NCBI GenBank assembly: GCA_964247675.1
Contig: CAXTVW010000065.1
Span: forward strand, 1-18,531
From: BOG-908 sp964247675
GTDB taxonomy: Bacteria; Pseudomonadota; Alphaproteobacteria; Acetobacterales; Acetobacteraceae
Length of the DNA: 18,531 nt
Reading direction: 5' to 3'
Positions 6,789-13,203 of the stretch are shown here, piece after piece. The notes beneath the pieces are model-generated. The model was not told where the DNA came from and did not search any database. It saw nothing but the letters and a program-made list of their open reading frames with translations. The position numbers and the translations under genes are program-made. Each line of letters begins with the position of its first letter. The stretch's first letter is position 1.

Positions 6789-7790
6789 TTACTTGCTTCG
6801 GTCCGCCGTAATCGCGTCCTGCAAAGCCCGAAGCATCTCCGGCACCCCCTGCCCCGACACGCCGGACATCGTATGCACAACCTGTCCGGAAGCCCGCGCC
6901 AGCGCACTACGCCGCGCGCTTACCTCGCGCGCCGACATCGCATCCATCTTGTTCAGCACGATCAGCTCCGGCTTGTCTTCCAGACCCGCGCCATATGCCG
7001 AGAGCTCGCCGCGCACGGTGCGCCAGGCTTCCACCACGTTGCCGGCGGCGCCGTCCACCATGTGCAGCAGCACCGCGCAGCGCTCCACGTGGCCGAGGAA
7101 GCGGTCGCCCAAGCCGGCGCCCTCGTGGGCGCCCTCGATCAGGCCGGGGATGTCCGCCAGCACGAATTCTTCCGTGTTGGACAGGCGGATCACCCCCAGT
7201 TGCGGGTGCAGCGTGGTGAACGGATAGTCGGCGATCTTCGGCCGCGCGGCGCTGGAGGCGGCCAGGAAGGTGCTCTTGCCGGCGTTCGGCAGCCCGATCA
7301 GGCCGGCATCGGCAATCAGCTTCAGACGCAGCCAGATCCAGCGCTCCTCGCCGGGCCAGCCCTTGTCCGCCCGGCGCGGCGCGCGGTTGGTGCTGGATTT
7401 GAAATGCGTGTTGCCGTGGCCGCCATCGCCGCCGCGGCACAGGATCACCGTCTTGCCCGGCGTATCCAGGTCCGCCAGCAGCGTCTCCTGGTCGTCCGCC
7501 AGGATCTGGGTGCCGATGGGGACGCGTATGTGCACGTTGTCGGCGCCGGCGCCCGTGCGATCCGAGCCTGCGCCATTGCCGCCCTTGCGAGCGCGGAAAT
7601 GCTGCGTGTAGCGGAAGTCTATAAGGGTGTTGAGATTGGGCACCGCTTCGAACACGATGTCTCCGCCGCGCCCGCCGGTGCCGCCGTCAGGGCCGCCGAA
7701 TTCAATGAAGCGCTCACGGCGAAAGGCGATGACGCCGTCTCCGCCGTCTCCGCTGCGCACGTAGATTTTCGCTTGGTCGAGGAATTTCAT
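6789..7790 (-). CDS. obgE: Obg family GTPase
   Basis: A ribosome-associated GTPase acting in late 50S subunit assembly and stress signalling. The N-terminal Obg fold is recognisable from MKFLDQAKIYVRSGDGGDG and the glycine-rich GGPDGGTGGRGGD stretch. The G domain shows the P-loop GLPNAGKST (about 166-174), the switch motif DIPGLIEGAHEGAGLG and NKMD. At 333 residues there is no large C-terminal OCT extension, as usual for proteobacterial members. It lies downstream of rplU and rpmA, the common bacterial gene order, but with a repeat copy in between. The ATG sits directly against that repeat. The nearest purine-rich sequence is GAAGG inside the arm, about 14 nt upstream. Confidence 0.97.
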   Translation of the reverse strand: MKFLDQAKIYVRSGDGGDGVIAFRRERFIEFGGPDGGTGGRGGDIVFEAVPNLNTLIDFRYTQHFRARKGGNGAGSDRTGAGADNVHIRVPIGTQILADDQETLLADLDTPGKTVILCRGGDGGHGNTHFKSSTNRAPRRADKGWPGEERWIWLRLKLIADAGLIGLPNAGKSTFLAASSAARPKIADYPFTTLHPQLGVIRLSNTEEFVLADIPGLIEGAHEGAGLGDRFLGHVERCAVLLHMVDGAAGNVVEAWRTVRGELSAYGAGLEDKPELIVLNKMDAMSAREVSARRSALARASGQVVHTMSGVSGQGVPEMLRALQDAITADRSK

Positions 7791-7895
7791 GGAAGAAAGG
7801 AAGGCCTTCTTTTCTGAAGAAAAGAAGCAAAAGACTTTTACTCCGCTGTCGCGCGCTATTTATTCAGCACGCGACAGGTCACAAACGTCTTTCGG
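7791..7895. repeat. intergenic repeat copy 5 (type I core, right arm merged into rpmA end)
   Basis: The left arm (7803-7829) is the C-G substituted form CTTCTTTTCT/AGAAAAGAAG, as in copy 4. The core reads CTGTCGCG...CGCGACAG. The right arm is diverged, and its alignable part continues to GGTTACTCT, so the rpmA stop codon lies within arm-derived sequence. It fills the entire rpmA-obg gap. Confidence 0.88.
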
Positions 7896-8165
7896 TTACT
7901 CTGCCGCTACGGGCAGCTTTTCTACGGATACATAAACACGGTCGTCAGCGCGGGTCTGGAACTTCACCTTACCCTCGACCACGGCGAAGATCGTGTGATC
8001 CTTGCCCAGGCCGACATTGGTGCCGGGCTTCCACTTCGTGCCGCGCTGGCGGATGATGATGTTGCCGGGGACCACTGCCTCGCCGCCAAACTTCTTAACG
8101 CCCAGCCGGCGTCCTTCGGTATCGCGGCCGTTGCGTGACGATCCGCCTGCCTTCTTGTGTGCCAT
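7896..8165 (-). CDS. rpmA: 50S ribosomal protein L27
   Basis: An 89-residue L27, a large-subunit protein whose N-terminus reaches the peptidyl-transferase centre. It starts MAHKKAGGSSRNGRD and continues with RLGVKKFGGE, then RQRGTKWKPG and the DHTIFAVVEGKVKF block, all family hallmarks. There is no N-terminal extension needing cleavage of the kind seen in Firmicutes. GAGGAGA lies about 6-8 nt before the ATG. It follows rplU by 15 bp and is surely co-transcribed with it. The stop codon is embedded in the edge of a repeat arm, so the last one or two residues may have been set by the repeat. Confidence 0.98.
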   Translation of the reverse strand: MAHKKAGGSSRNGRDTEGRRLGVKKFGGEAVVPGNIIIRQRGTKWKPGTNVGLGKDHTIFAVVEGKVKFQTRADDRVYVSVEKLPVAAE

Positions 8166-8180
8166 CTGTTCTCTCCTCGC

Positions 8181-8495
8181 TCAGGCAGCGACGATGTCTG
8201 CCACGCGCAGCACGGTCACGTGCTGGCGGTGGCCGTTCTTGCGACGGCTGTTCTGCCGACGCCGCTTCTTGAAGATGATGACCTTGTCCAGCCGGTCCTG
8301 CGCCACAACAGTGGCCGTCACCGTGGCACCGGCCACAACCGGCGTGCCGATAGTCACACCAGCGTCCGACCCGATGGCCAGAACGTCGGTGAACGTGAAG
8401 GTGGTGCCGGGTTCGGCTTCCAGCTTCTCGACCTTCAGCAGCGCGTTCGGCGTGACGCGATACTGCTTTCCGCCTGTGCGGATGACAGCAAACAT
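8181..8495 (-). CDS. rplU: 50S ribosomal protein L21
   Basis: A 104-residue L21, a large-subunit protein that binds 23S rRNA. The N-terminus MFAVIRTGGKQYRV and the basic segment KKRRRQNSRRKNGHRQHVT are diagnostic. The ATG at 8495 is supported by GGAG about 8 nt upstream and by the normal length. The frame stays open 12 codons further, but that extension is not expected. It is the first gene of the rplU-rpmA pair, with a good sigma-70-type promoter upstream (see 8570-8599). High expression is expected from its role. Confidence 0.98.
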   Translation of the reverse strand: MFAVIRTGGKQYRVTPNALLKVEKLEAEPGTTFTFTDVLAIGSDAGVTIGTPVVAGATVTATVVAQDRLDKVIIFKKRRRQNSRRKNGHRQHVTVLRVADIVAA

Positions 8496-8569
8496 GATCC
8501 AAGCTCCGTGTGGACGCTGATTTGCGCCCAATTCTTATGGTTAGGGCGTCTGCGCGCCCGAAGGGCGGC

Positions 8570-8599
8570 GTTCTAGAGCCGCGTGAGGCCGTGTGTCAA
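8570..8599 (-). promoter_or_regulatory. probable sigma-70 promoter of rplU-rpmA
   Basis: On the minus strand a perfect -35 box TTGACA (8594-8599) is followed after 18 bp by TAGAAC (8570-8575), a 4/6 match to the -10 consensus. Transcription would start near 8562, giving a leader of about 65 nt. That leader contains a short GC hairpin, GCCC-TTC-GGGC, around 8556-8566, near its 5' end. It is the clearest promoter in the window and lies between repeat copy 6 and rplU. The call is by inspection, not by a scored model. Confidence 0.6.
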
Positions 8600-8604
8600 G
8601 TCAA

Positions 8605-8746
8605 GGCAAGAAAGGCCTCCCTTTTAATAAAAGAAGCAAAAACCTGCATCCGCACCAACCGCGCACTCCAGGACGCCATCACTCTCGTACAGTCGGAGGA
8701 GCAAAAGTTTTTTGCTTCATTTTTCAAAGAAAAAGGCCTTTCTCGC
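8605..8746. repeat. intergenic repeat copy 6 (diverged core)
   Basis: The left arm (8609-8643) is degraded (CCTCCCTTTTAATAAAAGAAGC). The right arm (8696-8743) keeps GGAGCAAAAGTTTTTTGC and a shortened second half. The core is not an evident inverted repeat. Read on the minus strand it shares GG-T/C-TGGTGCGG and GTGATG with the core of copy 10, so the two may form a fourth core type. It touches the stop codon of the Toastrack gene. Confidence 0.8.
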
Positions 8747-9907
8747 CTACTGCGGCCCCAACTCCCGAAACTTGCGTGCCAGATCAAACTCCCGCGTCGT
8801 CACATAACTCTCCAGCCGTCCAAGCCGCTGCTCCAGCCGCATCATCGTCTCGCCCAGCGCCAGCACACCGGGATTGCTCGGCGCAGCCACCCCGCCGCCG
8901 CGCCATTGCCGCCGCAGTCCCGACAGTCCGCCGGCACGGCGCACGATCCGCCAGCAAATGAAGAGCACGAGGACCACGAAGGCGAAGGTGAGGAAATTCT
9001 CCAGATCCGTTGCCGTGTGGCCGCCGAGGTGCATGTTGCCGGCCTTTGCGCCCGAACTGATCTTGCGGTCGGCCTGGTCGCCGATGGCTTTGGCGTGTTC
9101 GGCATCCAGCACGACGATGGAGCTGTCGTCCGAGGCGTTCTGGTTGAGCGTGCCGCTCACGGGGCCGAGCTTCGCGTCGCCGCCGCCACGCATGTTGACG
9201 GTCGCGTTGCGCATGGAAGCGGCGATAGACAGGTCCCCGGCGCCGTTCATGTGCGCCTGCAGGCTGTCGATGTAGCCGCCACCGAGCAGTATGTCGCCGG
9301 AGCCGTTGCCGTCCAGCGTCACGTCGCCGCCCTGGATGGCGCCGGCGATCAGGTCGCCGGAGCCTACCTGCTTGACCGTGAGCGGGCCGTGCACCGCCTT
9401 CATGTGCACGTCGCCGTTGCCGTTGATGTCGATGATCGCCGGCCCGTTGACGTCGCCCAGCGTCGCGTCGCCACTGGCGCGTACGGACAGGATCAGCGGA
9501 CCGGTGTTGCCCGCAACCAGGTCACCGCTGCCGCTGAGCGATGCGGTGAGCGGGCCACGCAGGTCGGCCACACGGATGTCCCCGTCACCGGAGGAGGACA
9601 GCGTGACCGGTGCGTCAGGCGAGACATCGATGCGTAGCCGGCTGGACTCGTCGTTGCAGCGCGAGGTGCTTACCATCCCGTAAGCGTCATTTGGGGAAGA
9701 CACGCAGGAAAGGTTCGAATCCATGCTGAGCCGCATCTGGCCGTGCAGCGAGGGATCGGTGTCGATCACCACGTCCTGCGAGGAGCTGGTGCTCAGCATG
9801 AGCTGCCCGCCTTGAATGACACGTGTTTCAGCGTGCGCGTGCGGCGCGGCGAGGAGGCCGGCGAGCAGCAGTATGGCCGGGGCAGTCCGGCGGGCGAGGC
9901 CGCTCAT
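8747..9907 (-). CDS. exported Toastrack/GIN-domain protein with PspC-like cytoplasmic tail
   Basis: A 386-residue protein. Residues 1-26 form a clear signal peptide (RR near the N-terminus, hydrophobic run, AHA-E cleavage). A long region of short beta repeats follows, marked by recurring GSGD/GNGD/GDG turns (for example SLSGSGDLVAG and VKQVGSGDLIAG), typical of DUF2807 head-GIN, also grouped as Toastrack domains. One transmembrane helix lies at about 304-321. The last 30 residues, LEQRLGRLESYVTTREF and on to FREL, match the C-terminal tail of PspC (pattern LE-x-YVT-x3-F-x-L-x3-FR-x-L). The expected topology is sensor outside, tail inside. The start ATG overlaps the stop of the PspB-like gene (ATGA), so the two are translationally coupled. 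An envelope-stress role is inferred from the tail and the partner. Confidence 0.85.
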   Translation of the reverse strand: MSGLARRTAPAILLLAGLLAAPHAHAETRVIQGGQLMLSTSSSQDVVIDTDPSLHGQMRLSMDSNLSCVSSPNDAYGMVSTSRCNDESSRLRIDVSPDAPVTLSSSGDGDIRVADLRGPLTASLSGSGDLVAGNTGPLILSVRASGDATLGDVNGPAIIDINGNGDVHMKAVHGPLTVKQVGSGDLIAGAIQGGDVTLDGNGSGDILLGGGYIDSLQAHMNGAGDLSIAASMRNATVNMRGGGDAKLGPVSGTLNQNASDDSSIVVLDAEHAKAIGDQADRKISSGAKAGNMHLGGHTATDLENFLTFAFVVLVLFICWRIVRRAGGLSGLRRQWRGGGVAAPSNPGVLALGETMMRLEQRLGRLESYVTTREFDLARKFRELGPQ

Positions 9908-10128
9908 GCGCGTGCCCTCGCGCGCCAGCCTGGCGCGTCCTCGTCCAGCAAGCGCTCCAGCATGTCCACCCGCTGTTCCAGGCGGCGGGCCACCTCCATA
10001 GCGTGGTCGAGCGCCGCCTGGTCGCCCGAGGCAAGGCCTACGGCGGCCACGCCGCGGCCTCGGTAATGCGCCCTGACCGCTGTCAGAACGATCACGAAGG
10101 AGAAAATGACAACAAGGTCCCAATCCAT
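9904..10128 (-). CDS. PspB-like membrane protein
   Basis: A 74-residue protein with one N-terminal transmembrane helix (about residues 3-19, DWDLVVIFSFVIVLTAV) and a cytoplasmic helical tail reading AMEVARRLEQRVDMLERLLD followed by EDAPGWRAR. The tail fits the PspB signature (A-x-R-x3-R-x3-LE-x2-LD-x3-P-x-WR). PspB and PspC are inner-membrane partners that sense envelope stress in the phage-shock system. Neither PspA, PspF nor a full-length PspC gene is in this window. The ATG at 10128 has a weak GGGGCG about 8 nt upstream. Its TGA overlaps the next gene's ATG. The gene is easy to miss because a long open frame of the downstream gene covers it. Confidence 0.85.
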   Translation of the reverse strand: MDWDLVVIFSFVIVLTAVRAHYRGRGVAAVGLASGDQAALDHAMEVARRLEQRVDMLERLLDEDAPGWRARARA

Positions 10129-10267
10129 GGCGAACGCCCCGTCTTAGAAAGCGCGCGATACCGCGCGCCTGCCCGGTATGGTTAGCATCCGCTGTGCCAC
10201 GCCGTCAGCCTCCTGCGGCGGCTTCGGAGCGTGGCGGGTTTGGCCATGTTCTGGCCTGCGCAAGCAC
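10129..10267. other. divergent upstream region of the pspB-like gene, non-repeat part
   Basis: These are about 140 bp of the 390-bp divergent gap between the PspB-like gene and the NADH dehydrogenase gene. They hold a GC-rich dyad GCGCGC-GATAC-CGCGCGC near 10150-10168 but no convincing -35/-10 pair and no gene. The rest of the gap is repeat copy 7 and about 80 bp of plain leader before 10519. Confidence 0.5.
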
Positions 10268-10437
10268 AGGAGGGCCTTCTTTTTTGAAAAACAGCAAAGG
10301 TCTTTGGGGCTGTCCCAGAAGGCAAACGCGGCGCGGCGTCGGGTGGTACACCTGCCGTCATCAGCGCGACAAACGCACCTAACTGGGACAGCCTCAAAGT
10401 TTTTAGTCTTTTTTCAAAAAAGGACTGCTTGCTTCCT
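10268..10437. repeat. intergenic repeat copy 7 (type III core)
   Basis: The left arm (10271-10300) is CCTTCTTTTTTGAAAAACAGC. The right arm (10398-10435) is AGTC-TTTTTT / AAAAAA-G-GACT, a different outer sequence that still pairs. The core is bounded by an 11-bp inverted repeat, GGCTGTCCCAG (starting 10308) and CTGGGACAGCC (starting 10383), and encloses a stretch shared with copy 2. This copy sits in a divergent promoter region, where a terminator is not obviously needed. Confidence 0.88.
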
Positions 10438-10518
10438 CCCACCGCACGCGGACCGGAACGACGGACAACCCAGCCGATGTTGCCGTGTTGGAATGCCACG
10501 CCTTCAGGAATGCAAACG

Positions 10519-11916
10519 ATGAACCGCCGCCCTGCCACCCCAGCTGTGCTGTCCGTACTGGCCGCCGGCGCCGCGATGTTCCTGGTGGCGCGGGTGACAC
10601 AGCAGCGCCGGCCGCCTGCAGCCGCGCCGGCCCGGCCGCGCTGCCGCGTGGTGGTGCTGGGGGCCGGCTTCGGCGGCCTGAATGCCGCGCTGCCGCTGGC
10701 GCAGTCCGACGCGGTCGAGCTGACGGTGATCGACGTGCAGAACCATCATCTGTTCCAGCCGCTGCTCTATCAGGTGGCCACCGCCGCGCTGTCGCCGGCC
10801 GATATCGCCTCGCCGGTGCGCGACGTGATCCCGGCGCTGCCGCGCACCCGCGTGATGATGGGCGCGGTCACCGGCATCGACACCCGGGCGCGGCAGGTCA
10901 TCTGCTCCGGCCAGCGCATACCGTACGACGAGCTGATCGTCGCCACCGGCTCGCAGCCGAGCTATTTCGGCAATGACCAGTGGGCGGCCTATGCGCCCGG
11001 GCTGAAGACGCTGCACGACGCGCTCGACCTGCGGGGCCGCCTGTTGCTGGCATTCGAACGCGCCTGCGTCGAGCAGGACGCCAAGGAGCGCAACCGGCTG
11101 CTGACCTTCGTGCTCATCGGCGCGGGACCGACCGGGGTGGAGATGGCCGGCTCGATCGCGGAGCTGAGCCGCGAGATGCTGGCGCAGGACCACGAGCTGA
11201 GCCACGTCGCGCCGCGGATCATCCTGATCGAGGCCGGCAAGCGGGTGCTCGAGACGTTCCCGGAGGATTTGTCGGCCGACGCCGCGCGGGCGCTGCGCGC
11301 GCTCGGGGTGGAGATACGCACCGGCACCAAGGTGACCGGGATGGAGGACGGGGTGGTGCACCTGGAGCACGGCTCCCTTGCCGCGGCGACCATCGTGTGG
11401 GCCGCCGGCACCGCGGCCACGCCGGTGGCGGACTGGCTGGACGTGAAGCCCGGCCATGGTGGCCGCGTGGAAGTCGGGCGGGACCTGGTGGTGCCGGGCC
11501 ATCCGGGCGTGCGGGTGATCGGCGATGCCGCTTTGGCCAAGGGAGCAGACGGCAAGCCGCTGCCGGGCCTGGCGCCAGTGGCCAAGCAGCAGGGCGAATA
11601 CGTCGCGAAATCGATCCTGCGCCGGCTGGCCGGGCGCCCGTCGTCGCGTCCGTTCCGCTACCGCGACTACGGCACAATGGCGACGATCGGGCGCGCCAAG
11701 GCGGTGGCGGAAATCGGCCCGCTGCACCTGAACGGCCTGCCGGCCTGGCTGCTATGGGCGGCGGCGCACATCTTCTTCCTGATCGGGTTCCGCAGCCGCG
11801 TGATGGTCAGCCTGCAATGGGGGTTCTCGTTCCTGGCCGACCGCCGTCCTGGGCGGCTGATCGCGGGGGATGAGTCGCCGATGGATGCTGCGGTGGTTGG
11901 GCATTCTTCGGGCTGA
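10519..11916 (+). CDS. ndh: type II NADH dehydrogenase (NDH-2)
   Basis: A single-subunit FAD enzyme that passes electrons from NADH to quinone at the inner membrane without pumping protons. The FAD-binding motif VVVLGAGFGGLNAA (GAGFGG at about 48-53) and the NADH-binding motif VLIGAGPTGVEMAG (GAGPTG at 201-206) are both present, as are NHHLFQPLLYQVATAAL, VIVWAAG-type and VRVIGDAA segments. The C-terminus AWLLWAAAHIFFLIGFRSR is the usual membrane-associated end. An N-terminal hydrophobic helix (about 9-26) precedes the FAD domain, which is unusual for NDH-2. I chose the ATG at 10519 with AGGA about 9 nt upstream, giving 465 residues. An N-terminal anchor or a mis-set start are both possible. 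Confidence 0.92.
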   Translation: MNRRPATPAVLSVLAAGAAMFLVARVTQQRRPPAAAPARPRCRVVVLGAGFGGLNAALPLAQSDAVELTVIDVQNHHLFQPLLYQVATAALSPADIASPVRDVIPALPRTRVMMGAVTGIDTRARQVICSGQRIPYDELIVATGSQPSYFGNDQWAAYAPGLKTLHDALDLRGRLLLAFERACVEQDAKERNRLLTFVLIGAGPTGVEMAGSIAELSREMLAQDHELSHVAPRIILIEAGKRVLETFPEDLSADAARALRALGVEIRTGTKVTGMEDGVVHLEHGSLAAATIVWAAGTAATPVADWLDVKPGHGGRVEVGRDLVVPGHPGVRVIGDAALAKGADGKPLPGLAPVAKQQGEYVAKSILRRLAGRPSSRPFRYRDYGTMATIGRAKAVAEIGPLHLNGLPAWLLWAAAHIFFLIGFRSRVMVSLQWGFSFLADRRPGRLIAGDESPMDAAVVGHSSG

Positions 11917-11925
11917 TGGGTGGAG

Positions 11926-12087
11926 AAGGAAGCAAGGCCTTCTTTTTTGAAAAAAAGAAGCAAAAAACTTTTCCTCCCGCGACGCTGACGCGCTTCGGTG
12001 TGTCCGGCGGAAAGCGACCGGTCCAGATGCAAGGGAGATAAAAGTTTTTCGGTCTTTTTTTAAAAAAGGACTGCTTGCTTTCTTGTG
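11926..12087. repeat. intergenic repeat copy 8 (core type uncertain)
   Basis: This copy fills the gap between the convergent ndh and SDR genes. The left arm (11930-11972) is the standard form. The right arm (12042-12084) is GGTCTTTTTTTAAAAAAGGACT, of the GTC/GAC kind. The core is GC-rich with CTCCC...GGGAG at its ends, and its sequence is loosely similar to that of copy 10. It starts about 10 bp after the ndh stop. Confidence 0.88.
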
Positions 12088-12089
12088 CC

Positions 12090-12971
12090 TCAGCCGCCGG
12101 TCGCAAAGCCCGGGTAGAGTGTCATGCCGCCATCCACGAACAGCGTGGTGCCGGTGACGTAGTCCGATGCGTCGGAGGCGAGCCACACCGCGGCCTGCGC
12201 GATATCGTCCGACTCGCCGATGCGCTTATAGGGCACAAGCGTCATCAGGTCGGCGTAGGCTTTATCGGTATTCCAGGCTGACGTGTTGATCGGCGTGCGG
12301 ATGGCACCGGGCGCTATGCTGTTCACGCGGATGAAATGCGGCGCCAGTTCCTGGGCGATGCTTTGCATCATCATCATGATGCCGCCTTTTGAGGAGGCGT
12401 AGTTGACGTGGCCGGCCCAGGGGATCTGCTGGTGGACCGAACTCATGCAGATCAGCTTGCCCGCGGCCTGCGATACCGACGACACCACGCCGCGCTTCTT
12501 GAACTCCTTGGCCGCCGCGCGGGTGCACAGGAACTGGCCGGTCAGGTTGATGCCGATCACCGTCTCCCAGTCCTGCAGCGTCATTTCCGGAAACGAGCAG
12601 TCCTTCTGCAGCCCCGCGTTGCTGACCGAGATGTGCAGCGTGCCGAACTGGGCGATGGCGGCGGCGTACATCGCCTCGACCTGGTCTTCCTTGCTGACGT
12701 CCGCCTTCAGGGTGATCGCCTTGCGGCCCATGGCTTCTATCTTGTGGGCGATCTCGTCGGCCGCCTCGGGGTGGGTGATGTAGTTGATCGCCACGTCAGC
12801 ACCTGCCTGGGCCAGGCCCAGGGCGACCGCGGCGCCGATGCCGGAATTGGCGCCGGTGACGATGGCGGGCTGGCCGGTCAGGACCTGATGGTAGGGCGCG
12901 TGCGGCAGCCGGCTGGCGTCCGGCAGGGCGGGGGCGGTGGGCTCTTTGGCGTTCGGCGGGGTATCGGCCAT
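12090..12971 (-). CDS. SDR family oxidoreductase, glucose 1-dehydrogenase-like
   Basis: A classical short-chain dehydrogenase of 293 residues. The nucleotide-binding motif TGANSGIG is at 39-46, SNAG in the NNAG position, the catalytic Ser in CMSSVHQQIPW and the catalytic YASSK at 191-195. The C-terminal part (VNSIAPGAIRTPIN, DYVTGTTLFVDGGMTLYPGF) closely resembles Bacillus-type glucose 1-dehydrogenases, which oxidise glucose with NAD(P)+. Substrate cannot be fixed from sequence. The roughly 30-residue Pro/Ala-rich N-terminal lead is longer than in those enzymes. The ATG at 12971 has GGAAG about 7 nt upstream. The open frame runs further into the repeat region without support. The gene diverges from the ABC transporter gene. 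Confidence 0.9.
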   Translation of the reverse strand: MADTPPNAKEPTAPALPDASRLPHAPYHQVLTGQPAIVTGANSGIGAAVALGLAQAGADVAINYITHPEAADEIAHKIEAMGRKAITLKADVSKEDQVEAMYAAAIAQFGTLHISVSNAGLQKDCSFPEMTLQDWETVIGINLTGQFLCTRAAAKEFKKRGVVSSVSQAAGKLICMSSVHQQIPWAGHVNYASSKGGIMMMMQSIAQELAPHFIRVNSIAPGAIRTPINTSAWNTDKAYADLMTLVPYKRIGESDDIAQAAVWLASDASDYVTGTTLFVDGGMTLYPGFATGG

Positions 12972-13071
12972 TGTGACGCTTCCGTGGATGCGGCGCGGCG
13001 CGGCGCGTGCACGTGGCGGGATGCAGCGGCGGCCGGGCCTGGGGGGAACAGCATCGCGAGAACGGGCCGTT

Positions 13072-13087
13072 CCGGAAGATGTTCCGG
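13072..13087. promoter_or_regulatory. perfect dyad, possible operator
   Basis: CCGGAA-GATG-TTCCGG forms a 6-bp perfect inverted repeat with a 4-bp spacer in the divergent region between the SDR and ABC transporter genes. It stands just where the missing left arm of repeat copy 9 would be. It could be an operator or simply a small stem. No regulator gene is adjacent. Confidence 0.3.
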
Positions 13088-13093
13088 GGCGCC

Positions 13094-13203
13094 AGGCATT
13101 TGCAGCATCCAGGTATTTCCAGACAAACACGCAGGCTGCAAATGCGGGGGGAGCAAAAGTTTTTTGCTTCTTTTTTTCAAAAAAGAAGGCCTTGCTTGCT
13201 TCC
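13094..13203. repeat. intergenic repeat copy 9 (type II core, left arm missing)
   Basis: The core is GCATTTGCAGC (13096-13106) and GCTGCAAATGC (13135-13145), a perfect 11-bp inverted repeat, nearly the same as copy 12. The right arm (13150-13203) is the standard form and ends GGCCTTGCTTGCTTCC. No A/T-rich left arm exists upstream, so this is a half copy. The arm appears to run into the start of the ABC transporter gene. Confidence 0.88.

Noticed and set aside
8596..8787. Short peptide similarity between translated cores of copies 6 and 10
   Set aside because: The similarity is short, the frames are not otherwise gene-like, and shared DNA ancestry of the cores explains it without coding.
9908..10123. 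N-terminal extension of the Toastrack protein up to 10123
   Set aside because: This segment is the pspB-like gene read in another frame. The signal peptide begins at 9907, where the start overlaps the pspB-like stop.
10504..11727. Minus-strand open frame of 407 codons opposite ndh
   Set aside because: It is antisense to a recognisable NADH dehydrogenase and has no motifs of its own.
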